DNA of 51,036 bases from Bacteroidales bacterium (lineage in GTDB: Bacteria > Bacteroidota > Bacteroidia > Bacteroidales > PUMT01). Positions 44,042 through 51,036 of the stretch are shown here, one piece after another. The notes under the pieces are model-generated. The model saw nothing but the letters and a program-made list of their open reading frames with translations, had not been told where the DNA came from and did no database searches. The position numbers and the translations under genes were made by a program. The stretch is taken from the NCBI GenBank assembly GCA_007125955.1, contig SLCF01000004.1, positions 1 through 51,036 on the forward strand, in the 5' to 3' direction. How positions within the stretch are numbered: position 1 is the first letter of the stretch; the number at the start of each line of letters is the position of its first letter.

Positions 44042-44586
44042 AATATCCGTATTTTATTAATAAGCTAAATTAATAAAATTATTTATTAAACGAACAAACA
44101 GCACGTCAAATTTTATTTGAAAGAACTTTTTAGTTTTAAAAAACATCCTGTGCAATTGCCAACCTATTTTACACAGGCAATTTTCCGGAATTTAATTGTT
44201 AAAGCATTCGGGCAGGCTGAAATGATAAATAATTCATTGAAAGTTTTCTATTCCCCTCATAATCCTGTAAATTGCCCTTCAAGTAAGGGTGCTGCACTTT
44301 AAGCAAAAACTTTTCCGGTATCGATGCTTTATTAATAAGATGCAAATTATTAATGAAAAGTTGCATCGTTTGTTGATTATCTGTTAATAACATCTTTTTT
44401 CAAAGCAGTTTCTGTAGTAAATGCGGCTTTTTTTTATCAGGGAATTTATACAAAAAGATAGATGACAGGTGTATGCATATGGTTAAATTTTAAGCTCTGT
44501 AGTAAAACAAAATACTGCAATTTTAGTTTTAAATAGTAAAGCAGTTTTATAATGAAAATATAACATTAAATAAATATATCAGTAAG
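44042..44586. other. 545-bp AT-rich intergenic region between divergent genes
   Basis: The region is strongly AT-rich, with TTATTAATAA-type runs near the sigma gene. The longest open frames are about 60 codons, lack start context and resemble no family. I see no tRNA, no strong hairpin terminator, and no exact TAnnTTTG box close to either flanking gene. It probably carries divergent promoters for the sigma gene and the plug-domain gene. Near 44147 an imperfect inverted motif (CCTGTG ... CACAGG) is visible. Confidence 0.5.
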
Positions 44587-46959
44587 ATGAAATATTTAAC
44601 AGGCCTGTTTATTTTGTTGTTTTCCCTTGCAATGACAAGGGGGGAGGATGAAATTCAGCAACTTGCGGAAAATATAAGATATTTTACCGCAGAGACACCG
44701 TCCCAGAAAATTTATTTGCATTTGGACAAGGATCATTATGTTTCCGGAGAGACAATGTGGTATAAGGCATATCTTCTTGACGGGAAAACTCACGAGCTTG
44801 TTTCAGACAGCATTAATCTGTACGTTGAGCTTGTCAACAGCAAGGGCAACCTTTTAAAGCAAAGGTTTCTGAGAGCAAGGGAAGGATTGGCGTGGGGTGA
44901 CTTTGAACTGGAGGACTCAATCCCGGACGGCAACTATCTTGTAAGATCCTATACTATACCTATGAAAAACAAGGGGCCGGAATTCTTCTTTCAAAAGAAC
45001 GTTTACATAAGCAATCCCGATTATACAAACTACATTGCTTTGAACGAACTTTTTTACAACAGGAGGTTCAACAGAAGGCTTGAAAGGATGTCGGACAACT
45101 ACGATATTAAATTTTATCCTGAAAACGGTTCCCTTGTTTCAGGGGTGCCGACAAGGGTTGCTTTCATGGCAAAAAATGAACTGGGGAAGGGAATCGATGT
45201 TGAAGGAGGAGAACTGCTTGACGGCAGCGGTAATAAAATTGCCGAACTCAGTACGATTAATCACGGTATCGGTATCTTTGAAATAACACCTGACTCCCGT
45301 CAGGAATATAAAGCAATGTTTGACCTTGAGGGGTCTCTTTTCCCGCGCACATTTGACCTTCCCCGTGTGAAAGAAGAAGGGGCGGGGCTCAGGGTAAGCC
45401 AGACCCCTGAAAATATCAGGGTGGAAGTAATCAATGGGTACAGAAGTGAGCCTTCTGAAGCAATTTACGTATTAGGGCATGTAAGGGGGAACCTGCTTTA
45501 TGTTAATGAAGTGGAATTTGACGACGGCAGGTTTGTCACGATGATCGATAAAGAAGATTTTCCTGCCGGAGTAGCTCATTTTGCGTTGGTAAGAGACCGG
45601 GAAAAAATTGCCGAACGCCTGTTTTTTGTGAACAACCTGGATAATGTCAGACTCAACACAGAGATGAATGTTATCAGGAGCAGAGAGGGCTCGAAAAATA
45701 TTGAGCTTTTTTTCAGGGACTCCGAAAACAAGCCCGTGGCAGGGAATTTTTCAGTCACTGTTTCCGGAGTATCAAACAATGCAGCAGACCCCTATGATAA
45801 TGCCCTTTCATATTTTCTCCTGAGTTCGGAGTTCGGGGATGTAATTGAAAATCCTGCTCACTATTTTCTTGCTGAAGATGAAGATATGTCAAAAGCCTTC
45901 GATGCGCTGATGATAGCTAAAAGCTGGGAACGCTTTTCGCTGGCAGATGCAATTTCAGGAGACGCACCCGAAATCCAGTTTGAAGACCGTTACGGTATAA
46001 ATGTTTCAGGGACTCTTGTAAATCCGGTCAATGACAACCCGGTTGTTGACCAGTCGGTTCAGCTCAGGGTGCTTAGCGGTTACAATGATACTTATTCCGT
46101 AAAAACTGATGAAGAGGGAAGGTTCTTTTTTGAGAACCTTGTCTATCCCGATTTTGTAACAATTGAGCTGACAACCGCAGCTTTGGAAAACCGCATGAAT
46201 CCGAGACTGAACATTGATACTCCAAAAGACGAGACCCTTGATTACACGAAAAATCTCTATACCAGAAATCAGGATGCCACATCAAGGGGGCCTTCCTGGA
46301 GATTAAAGCTGATCCGGCGCGATCAGGATCCCTACAGGGTGACTCCCGACTTCAAGGAGGCTGCACCGACTTACGGTACACCTGACCAGACTATCTATGT
46401 CGGAGAAAAATCGGAAGATTTCAGGAATATGGTTGACCTGTTACTTGCAAGGGTTACCGGACTGTCAGTGCGGAGTGGGCGGCTCGTTTTCCGGGATGCC
46501 GGCACACTGATGGGGCCTGCTCCCCAACCGATCTTTTTCCTGGACGGAACAGAAGTCGGCGCGAGAGCTTTTCTGAACACCAGCCCCAGGGATGTTTACC
46601 GGATAGAGGTATTCAGAGGTGCAAGTACTGCGATCTTCGGATCCAGGGGAGGAGGAGGAGCTATTCTTGGATACACTAAAAGAGGTGGTATGTATGGCAG
46701 GGATTTCTATGAATACCGCATTGCCGGGTTTTACACTCCACAGGATTTTGAGACTGTTGTTGATCTTACGACAATTGATATGCCTGAACCATTGAGCGAA
46801 AAGACACTTTTGTGGAAACCTGACCTCGAAGTCGGGAGAAACGGAAGGGCGCAGCTCTCATTCAGGACTCCCGCGAAATTCGATCTTTTCCGTGTTACTG
46901 TTGAAGGTGTGGGGGAAAACAGCAAAATCGGGTCAAAAGTGTTTTATATTGAAAGGTGA
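44587..46959 (+). CDS. Exported macroglobulin-like protein with a TonB-receptor plug domain but no barrel
   Basis: A 790-residue exported protein with a signal peptide (1-19). Residues about 35-135 resemble the MG2 domain of alpha-2-macroglobulins (PSQKIYLHLDKDHYVSGETMWYKAYLLDG). A carboxypeptidase-regulatory-like beta domain lies near 470-545 (NVSGTLVNPVNDNPVVDQS, YSVKTDEEGRFFFENL). A TonB-receptor plug lies near 600-695 (RVTGLSVRSGRLVFRDA, FFLDGTEVGARAFLN, YRIEVFRGASTAIFGSRGGG). About 80 more residues follow, with no barrel. Proteins of this architecture accompany TonB systems in Bacteroidota, but I know no demonstrated function. The gene follows an ECF sigma unit on the other strand. Confidence 0.82.
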   Translation: MKYLTGLFILLFSLAMTRGEDEIQQLAENIRYFTAETPSQKIYLHLDKDHYVSGETMWYKAYLLDGKTHELVSDSINLYVELVNSKGNLLKQRFLRAREGLAWGDFELEDSIPDGNYLVRSYTIPMKNKGPEFFFQKNVYISNPDYTNYIALNELFYNRRFNRRLERMSDNYDIKFYPENGSLVSGVPTRVAFMAKNELGKGIDVEGGELLDGSGNKIAELSTINHGIGIFEITPDSRQEYKAMFDLEGSLFPRTFDLPRVKEEGAGLRVSQTPENIRVEVINGYRSEPSEAIYVLGHVRGNLLYVNEVEFDDGRFVTMIDKEDFPAGVAHFALVRDREKIAERLFFVNNLDNVRLNTEMNVIRSREGSKNIELFFRDSENKPVAGNFSVTVSGVSNNAADPYDNALSYFLLSSEFGDVIENPAHYFLAEDEDMSKAFDALMIAKSWERFSLADAISGDAPEIQFEDRYGINVSGTLVNPVNDNPVVDQSVQLRVLSGYNDTYSVKTDEEGRFFFENLVYPDFVTIELTTAALENRMNPRLNIDTPKDETLDYTKNLYTRNQDATSRGPSWRLKLIRRDQDPYRVTPDFKEAAPTYGTPDQTIYVGEKSEDFRNMVDLLLARVTGLSVRSGRLVFRDAGTLMGPAPQPIFFLDGTEVGARAFLNTSPRDVYRIEVFRGASTAIFGSRGGGGAILGYTKRGGMYGRDFYEYRIAGFYTPQDFETVVDLTTIDMPEPLSEKTLLWKPDLEVGRNGRAQLSFRTPAKFDLFRVTVEGVGENSKIGSKVFYIER

Positions 46960-47037
46960 CTGTATATTTTTACGTGTCGCTGCATTTAGTTTTTAAGTCA
47001 ATGTGTTTTATATAGAACGGTAACAATTAACCGTAAC

Positions 47038-47078
47038 AAAAGAAGCAGGATTTCCCGGATGGGTCTCCTGCTTCTTTT
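47038..47078 (+). terminator. Intrinsic terminator downstream of the plug-domain gene
   Basis: A 13-bp stem (AAAAGAAGCAGGA 47038-47050, TCCTGCTTCTTTT 47066-47078) with a loop of about 15 bp ends in a T-run. It lies about 80 bp after the stop codon. Confidence 0.85.
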
Positions 47079-47080
47079 AG

Positions 47081-47226
47081 TTGGTGCCCCGCCTGTCCGG
47101 ACAACCTGTCGTTTAGGGAGCCGCTGTTAACCGGACGGTACGTATGCTGGTGTGGCAGATTGAAACGGGAGCTGATCCCGATTCTCCTGCACGCGCTGTT
47201 AACGGGCAGATTTCAGCATACCTGTC
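47081..47226. other. GC-richer structured intergenic segment before lpdA's 3' end
   Basis: This non-coding stretch is richer in GC than other gaps in the window. It contains several possible hairpins: an 8-bp inverted repeat GTATGCTG (47142-47149) / CAGCATAC (47214-47221), an inner CGGGA/TCCCG hairpin (47166-47180), and two GCTGTTAAC copies (47123-47131, 47195-47203). No known RNA family is recognised. A repeat element or a small RNA is possible. Confidence 0.35.
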
Positions 47227-48618
47227 TTAAATATGGATTGCTTCATCATAAGCATCTGCCGCCGCCTCCATAATAGCTTCAGACATCGTAGGGTGGGGGT
47301 GGACTGACTTGATCAGCTCGTGCCCCGTTGTTTCAAGATTACGTGCAACAACCGCTTCCGCGATCATTTCGGTAACATTGGCTCCAATCATGTGAGCTCC
47401 TATTAATTCTCCATATTTTGCATCGAAGACCAGCTTTACAAACCCTTCCCTTTCTCCTGATGCACTTGCTTTTCCGGAAGCGGTAAATGGGAATTTCCCA
47501 ACTTTTACTTCCCTTCCTTCATCCCTGGCAGCTTTTTCTGTCAGTCCTACCGACGCAACCTCGGGACTGGTGTATGTACATGCAGGAATGTTGTCGTAGC
47601 GCAAAGGTGCAGGATCCATGCCTGCAATTTTCTCAACGCAGATAACAGCTTCAGCCGAAGAAACATGGGCAAGTGCCGGTCCGTGAACTATGTCGCCAAT
47701 TGCACAGACCCCTTCTATGTTGGTGCGGTAGTAGTCATCAACCTCCACCTTCCCGTTTTTAATATTTACACCAGTTTCTTCTATTCCGATACCTTCAATA
47801 TTGGGTGTAACACCCACTGCCGAAAGGACTTTCTCTACCTCAATTATTTCTTCACCCTTTTTTGTTTTGACTTTTACCTTGCACAGGTCGCTGTTTTTGT
47901 CTACCGATTCAACCGACGAACCTGCAAAAACCTTTATTCCCATTTTTTTAAAAGATCTTCCAAGCTGGGAGGAGACATCCTCATCTTCAAGAGGGAGTAT
48001 ATTGGGCAAAACTTCAACAAGAGTTACTTTTGTTCCAAGTGATGCATAAAAGAAGGCAAACTCACTTCCAATCGCACCGGAACCGATAACAAGCATTGAT
48101 TCGGGCTGATTCTGAAGGGTCATTGCTTCACGGTAACCTATTATCTTTTCACCGTCCTGCTCAATACCGGGCAGTTCACGTGATCTTGCACCGGTTGCAA
48201 GAATTATATGTTTTGCGGAAAGTTCTGTTTTTTCCCCGTTTTCACCTGTAACCTCCACCTTGTTCCTGTCAATAAGTTTTCCGAATCCTTTTACCTGTTC
48301 AATTTTATTTTTTTTGAAGAGGTATTGTATCCCCTTGCTCATAGATTCGGCTACTTTACGGCTTCTTTGAATAATTTTTTCAAAATCGGGTTTGATTTCA
48401 CCTTCCACCGCTATTCCGTAATCTTCTGAATTTTTTAAATATTTATATACCTGTGCGCTTTTCAGAAGCGATTTTGTTGGTATACAGCCCCAGTTAAGGC
48501 AAACACCACCCGGCTCCTCTTTTTCCACAACCACTACTTTCATGCCCAGCTGGCTGGCCCTTATGGCTGCCACATAGCCTCCGGGACCACTTCCTATTAT
48601 AATCATGTCATAATTCAT
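47227..48618 (-). CDS. lpdA: Dihydrolipoyl dehydrogenase
   Basis: A 463-residue FAD flavoenzyme that reoxidises the dihydrolipoyl arm of 2-oxo acid dehydrogenases and of the glycine cleavage H protein. It has the FAD-binding IIIGSGPGGYVAAIRASQLG, the redox disulfide GGVCLNWGCIPTKS (C40, C45), the NAD-binding VIGSGAIGSEFAFFYASLG, the second FAD motif GVCAIGDIVHGPALAH, and the catalytic base region SVHPHPTMSEAIMEA. Length is normal. GcvH is elsewhere in the window, so it can serve that system. The gene starts 31 bp after the metal permease gene, on the same strand. Confidence 0.97.
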   Translation of the reverse strand: MNYDMIIIGSGPGGYVAAIRASQLGMKVVVVEKEEPGGVCLNWGCIPTKSLLKSAQVYKYLKNSEDYGIAVEGEIKPDFEKIIQRSRKVAESMSKGIQYLFKKNKIEQVKGFGKLIDRNKVEVTGENGEKTELSAKHIILATGARSRELPGIEQDGEKIIGYREAMTLQNQPESMLVIGSGAIGSEFAFFYASLGTKVTLVEVLPNILPLEDEDVSSQLGRSFKKMGIKVFAGSSVESVDKNSDLCKVKVKTKKGEEIIEVEKVLSAVGVTPNIEGIGIEETGVNIKNGKVEVDDYYRTNIEGVCAIGDIVHGPALAHVSSAEAVICVEKIAGMDPAPLRYDNIPACTYTSPEVASVGLTEKAARDEGREVKVGKFPFTASGKASASGEREGFVKLVFDAKYGELIGAHMIGANVTEMIAEAVVARNLETTGHELIKSVHPHPTMSEAIMEAAADAYDEAIHI

Positions 48619-48649
48619 ATCTGTTGTATTTAAAACGGTTAATAATTGT

Positions 48650-49504
48650 TTATAATTTATTTTTTTTCAACTGTTTTATAACTCTCATTCTTGTAATTGC
48701 CCAGTAAAGGACTTTAAAAACAAGGAAAATCAAAATTAATGAAAAAATAATTGAAGCACCTGAAGGTATGTTCATTTCAAAAGATATAAGCAGTCCGGTA
48801 AAACTCCCTGTAAAAGCAAAAATGACAGACCATATCATAATTGTCCTGAAATCTTTCGAAAAAGTGTTGGCGGTTGTTTGAGGCAGTGTGAGAAGTGAAA
48901 GAACCAGTATTATTCCCGCCACTTTAATGCTCATAACAATTGTAAGGGCTACAAGCGTTATAAGAACTGAGTTCATGAGCAGCACGGGGTAATTGTGTGT
49001 TTTGGCGTATTCCTGGTCAAATGCTATAAACAGGATCGGTTTGTAAAAAATTATAAAAAAAAGTACAATTATTGTTGAAAGAATAGCCATTACAATCAGG
49101 ATCCCGTCCGAAACAGTCATTATGTTCCCGAAAAGATACCCCATCAGGTCCGGCGCATAACCGGGGGACATAAAGATGAAAATAATCCCTGTTGCCATGC
49201 CAAAAGACCATAGTATACCTATCAGCGAGTCTTCCCTTACACCCGATCTTTTTGATATCATTTCAATGCCGAGCGCTGAAAGTACGGCAAAGAGAGCTGC
49301 ACCAAGAATTGGGCTGAAACCGTAATAGTACCCTATTCCGATACCTCCGAAAGATGCATGAGTTATTCCTCCGCTTATGAATACAATACGCCTTGACACA
49401 ATATATGTGCCGATAATACCGCATGCTATGCTTGTCAGTGTAGCTGCAAGCAGTGCGTTGGTAAAAAAACGGTATTGCAACAATTCGGCAAGGTTAATTA
49501 TCAT
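48650..49504 (-). CDS. Zinc/manganese-type ABC transporter permease
   Basis: A 284-residue inner-membrane permease of the ABC-3 family (ZnuB/MntB/TroC type) with about eight membrane segments. Family blocks include ALLAATLTSIACGIIGTYIVSRRIVFISGGI, HASFGGIGIGYYYG, SFGMATGIIF, and VLSLLTLPQTTANTF. Its start overlaps the ATPase stop by 11 bp, so the permease and ATPase are co-translated. The metal cannot be decided from the permease alone. lpdA follows after 31 bp and may be read through. Confidence 0.93.
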   Translation of the reverse strand: MIINLAELLQYRFFTNALLAATLTSIACGIIGTYIVSRRIVFISGGITHASFGGIGIGYYYGFSPILGAALFAVLSALGIEMISKRSGVREDSLIGILWSFGMATGIIFIFMSPGYAPDLMGYLFGNIMTVSDGILIVMAILSTIIVLFFIIFYKPILFIAFDQEYAKTHNYPVLLMNSVLITLVALTIVMSIKVAGIILVLSLLTLPQTTANTFSKDFRTIMIWSVIFAFTGSFTGLLISFEMNIPSGASIIFSLILIFLVFKVLYWAITRMRVIKQLKKNKL

Positions 49505-50261
49505 GGTTTTTACCGTGTTTTTTCAGGACTGTATGGGGCACATCCCCGTGTGTTATGATCTGGATAGGGCAGTTATAGGCTTCAAGTTGTTCCTGCGTGA
49601 TTACGTTAGACCTGTGGTAATGAAGGTTGCGGTTAACGCAGGCAATGGTTTTGACATACCATGTTATTGTACCCACATCGTGAGATACTATTATTACGGC
49701 CATCTCTTCATTCAGCTCCCTGAGAATTTCATAAAAATCGGTTTCAAACCTGGTGTCCACAAATGTGTTTGGTTCGTCAAGCATCAGCAGCCGGGGCGAG
49801 GATATAAGAGCCCTGCAAAGGTAAACCCTTTGCAGCTGCCCTCCTGAAAGCTCACCAACAGGCTTCTTTCTGAGGTTATATATTCCCAGCTTTTCAAGCA
49901 GGTTCAGGGCAAGTTCCTTCTGCCTCCCGGAGTACCGGCTGAAAACGCCTTCCTTCGACATAAGCCCGGATAAAACAACATCTGTTACCGATATCGGAAA
50001 GTCCCTGTCAAGATTGTTCATTTGAGGAAGATAACCGATTATATTCCTGTCATCGCCGCTTTCTCTGTGGAAAAACTTCACCTTGCCGCTGAACGGTTTC
50101 ACAAGTCCCATTACAGCCTTTAAAAGAGTTGTTTTCCCGCCGCCGTTGGGGCCTATTATTCCAATGAAATCCTTTTCATAAACTGTCAGGTTAATATCAC
50201 TTAAAACTACCTGATCTCCGTAACCGGCAGTAAGAGAACTTATTTCAAGGATTTTTTCCAT
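49494..50261 (-). CDS. Zinc/manganese-type ABC transporter ATPase
   Basis: A 255-residue ATPase with Walker A GPNGGGKTTLLKAVMG, signature ELSGGQLQRVYLCRAL, Walker B LLMLDEPNTFVDT, and an H-loop in VIIVSHDVGTI. The C-terminal tail contains CVNRNLHYHRSNVI, a His-containing segment seen in family members. Gene order is binding protein, ATPase, permease, all on the minus strand, as in znuACB operons. A 142-bp gap separates it from the binding-protein gene, wider than in most such operons. Confidence 0.94.
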   Translation of the reverse strand: MEKILEISSLTAGYGDQVVLSDINLTVYEKDFIGIIGPNGGGKTTLLKAVMGLVKPFSGKVKFFHRESGDDRNIIGYLPQMNNLDRDFPISVTDVVLSGLMSKEGVFSRYSGRQKELALNLLEKLGIYNLRKKPVGELSGGQLQRVYLCRALISSPRLLMLDEPNTFVDTRFETDFYEILRELNEEMAVIIVSHDVGTITWYVKTIACVNRNLHYHRSNVITQEQLEAYNCPIQIITHGDVPHTVLKKHGKNHDN

Positions 50262-50403
50262 CGCATACCGTTAGTGTGGTTACTGTGGCAATGATTTATA
50301 ACAACAACACTCTATTATGTTCTTATCCACGGTTGTTGAAAGCAGATAACTCCCACTGCCCGGAAATCATAAAAATTTGCCGGGATCTGCCTTTTATGTT
50401 TCT

Positions 50404-51036
50404 TTACAGTTGTGTATCACTGTTTAAAGCTTCCAGTATTTTTTCACCCATTGATTTCATATTTTCAAGCCAGTTTTCGGCAAGAGGGTCTAGCTCAATA
50501 ACATTACCACCCAGCTCGTTTGCTACTGTTTTAGCATTGCTCCGTTCGAACTCCTGCTGGATAAATACATCCTTTAACCCTTTTTCGCGGGCAATGTCTA
50601 TAACTTCCTTCATATGAGCCGCAGAGGGGCTTTTGCCGGCAGCTTCAACGGATATCTGAATAAGACCGTAATCCCTCGAAAAATAGGAAAGTGCAGGATG
50701 ATAGATCAGGAAAGCTCTTTTGCCGGAATTTCTGAATTTTTCAGACAGTTTCTTATCCAGATCCTCAATACGGGAAAGGAACTTTCGATGATTTTCCCTG
50801 TAAAACTCTTCATTTTCGGGGTCAATTGAAACAACGGTTTCCGTAATGTTTTTTAGCTGAGGTTTAATCTCCCTGAGGGAGAGCCATATATGGGGGTCAA
50901 CACCGTGAATATGAACATGATCACCGTGATCGACGAAATTATCGGCAATCAGATCAACGCCTTCAGAAGTATCAACAAATCTGACATCATCAGATGTTCT
51001 AAGATTCCTGATCATAGTCTGTTCAAAAAGGAGGTG
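50404..51036 (-). CDS. Zinc/manganese-type ABC transporter substrate-binding protein (5' truncated by window end)
   Basis: A partial cluster A-I metal-binding lipoprotein; the reading frame runs off the end of the window, so signal peptide and the first metal ligand are missing. The remaining 210 residues have a short His-rich stretch (DHGDHVHIHGVDPHIWLS), typical of zinc-type members, and the second-lobe features FLIYHPALSYFSRDYGL with a metal-ligand His, SPSAAHMKEVIDIARE, VFIQQEFERSNAKTVANELGG and a late Asp ligand in VIELDPLAENW. The His-rich loop favours zinc, not manganese. Confidence 0.92.
   Translation of the reverse strand, partial: HLLFEQTMIRNLRTSDDVRFVDTSEGVDLIADNFVDHGDHVHIHGVDPHIWLSLREIKPQLKNITETVVSIDPENEEFYRENHRKFLSRIEDLDKKLSEKFRNSGKRAFLIYHPALSYFSRDYGLIQISVEAAGKSPSAAHMKEVIDIAREKGLKDVFIQQEFERSNAKTVANELGGNVIELDPLAENWLENMKSMGEKILEALNSDTQL

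Noticed and set aside
44117-44302. 61-codon open frame in the long AT-rich gap
   Set aside because: No start context, no family similarity and unusual composition; considered spurious.
1-51036. CRISPR array, tRNA/rRNA genes, insertion sequences, prophage or defence islands
   Set aside because: No regularly spaced repeats, no cloverleaf-like segments noticed, no transposase or integrase genes; nearly all coding space is explained by core genes.

Overview
The window is chromosomal DNA of a member of the Bacteroidota, most likely an anaerobic Bacteroidales or Marinilabiliales-type bacterium (inference). The evidence is the C-terminus of the type IX secretion translocon SprA next to gcvH, the gliding lipoprotein GldB, a MurF-alanine racemase fusion, DUF4369/TlpA lipoproteins, ECF sigma factors with barrel-type partners, mostly absent Shine-Dalgarno sequences, and many promoters matching the Bacteroidota pattern (TTTG or TTG, about 18-19 bp, TAnnTTTG). 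Genes are densely packed and almost all are core housekeeping genes. I saw no phage, transposon, CRISPR array, rRNA or tRNA.

Layout. 1-6 kb: SprA end, glycine-cleavage H protein, an AbgT-family transporter, PepD, ribosomal protein L34 (only 51 codons) and RsmG. 6-10 kb: an ECF sigma factor overlapping a glycosyltransferase, then tgt overlapping an LptF/LptG-type permease. 10-14 kb: a biotin-dependent carboxyltransferase with its biotin carrier, then a BCCT transporter. 14-25 kb: ispE, dnaB, a DEAD-box helicase, rsmI, a conserved protein of unknown function, a MurF-Alr fusion, a Crp/Fnr regulator and nadE. 24.7-29 kb: an outer-membrane barrel, gldB, formate-tetrahydrofolate ligase, a 55-residue ferredoxin and an M20 amidohydrolase. 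30-34 kb: meaB, two tandem thioredoxin-like lipoproteins and smpB. 34-41 kb: a barrel/TSP3/EF-hand protein, a SPOR-like repeat protein, a LOG protein and uvrA. 41-47 kb: a lytic transglycosylase, an ECF sigma factor translationally coupled to an inner-membrane/barrel protein, and a plug-domain protein without a barrel. 47-51 kb: lpdA and a zinc/manganese-type ABC importer whose binding-protein gene runs off the end.

Shared themes: envelope and type IX secretion (SprA, GldB, barrels, Lpt permease, transglycosylase); one-carbon and glycine metabolism (GcvH, LpdA, Fhs); the propionyl/methylmalonyl-CoA branch (carboxyltransferase, biotin carrier, MeaB); translation and RNA modification (L34, RsmG, RsmI, Tgt, SmpB).

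I did not find an obvious new multi-gene defence or mobile system. The most noteworthy signals are proteins that have lost hallmark residues while keeping the fold: a Tgt without its three zinc cysteines, a MurF domain with altered catalytic positions fused to an intact-looking racemase, and a cysteine-free TlpA next to an intact WCGPC paralogue. Two further signals are an ECF sigma/anti-sigma-like barrel chimera and a calcium-binding barrel next to a SPOR-like repeat protein. Several -7 promoter boxes end in TTG and create false in-frame start codons; I used them to move starts downstream.
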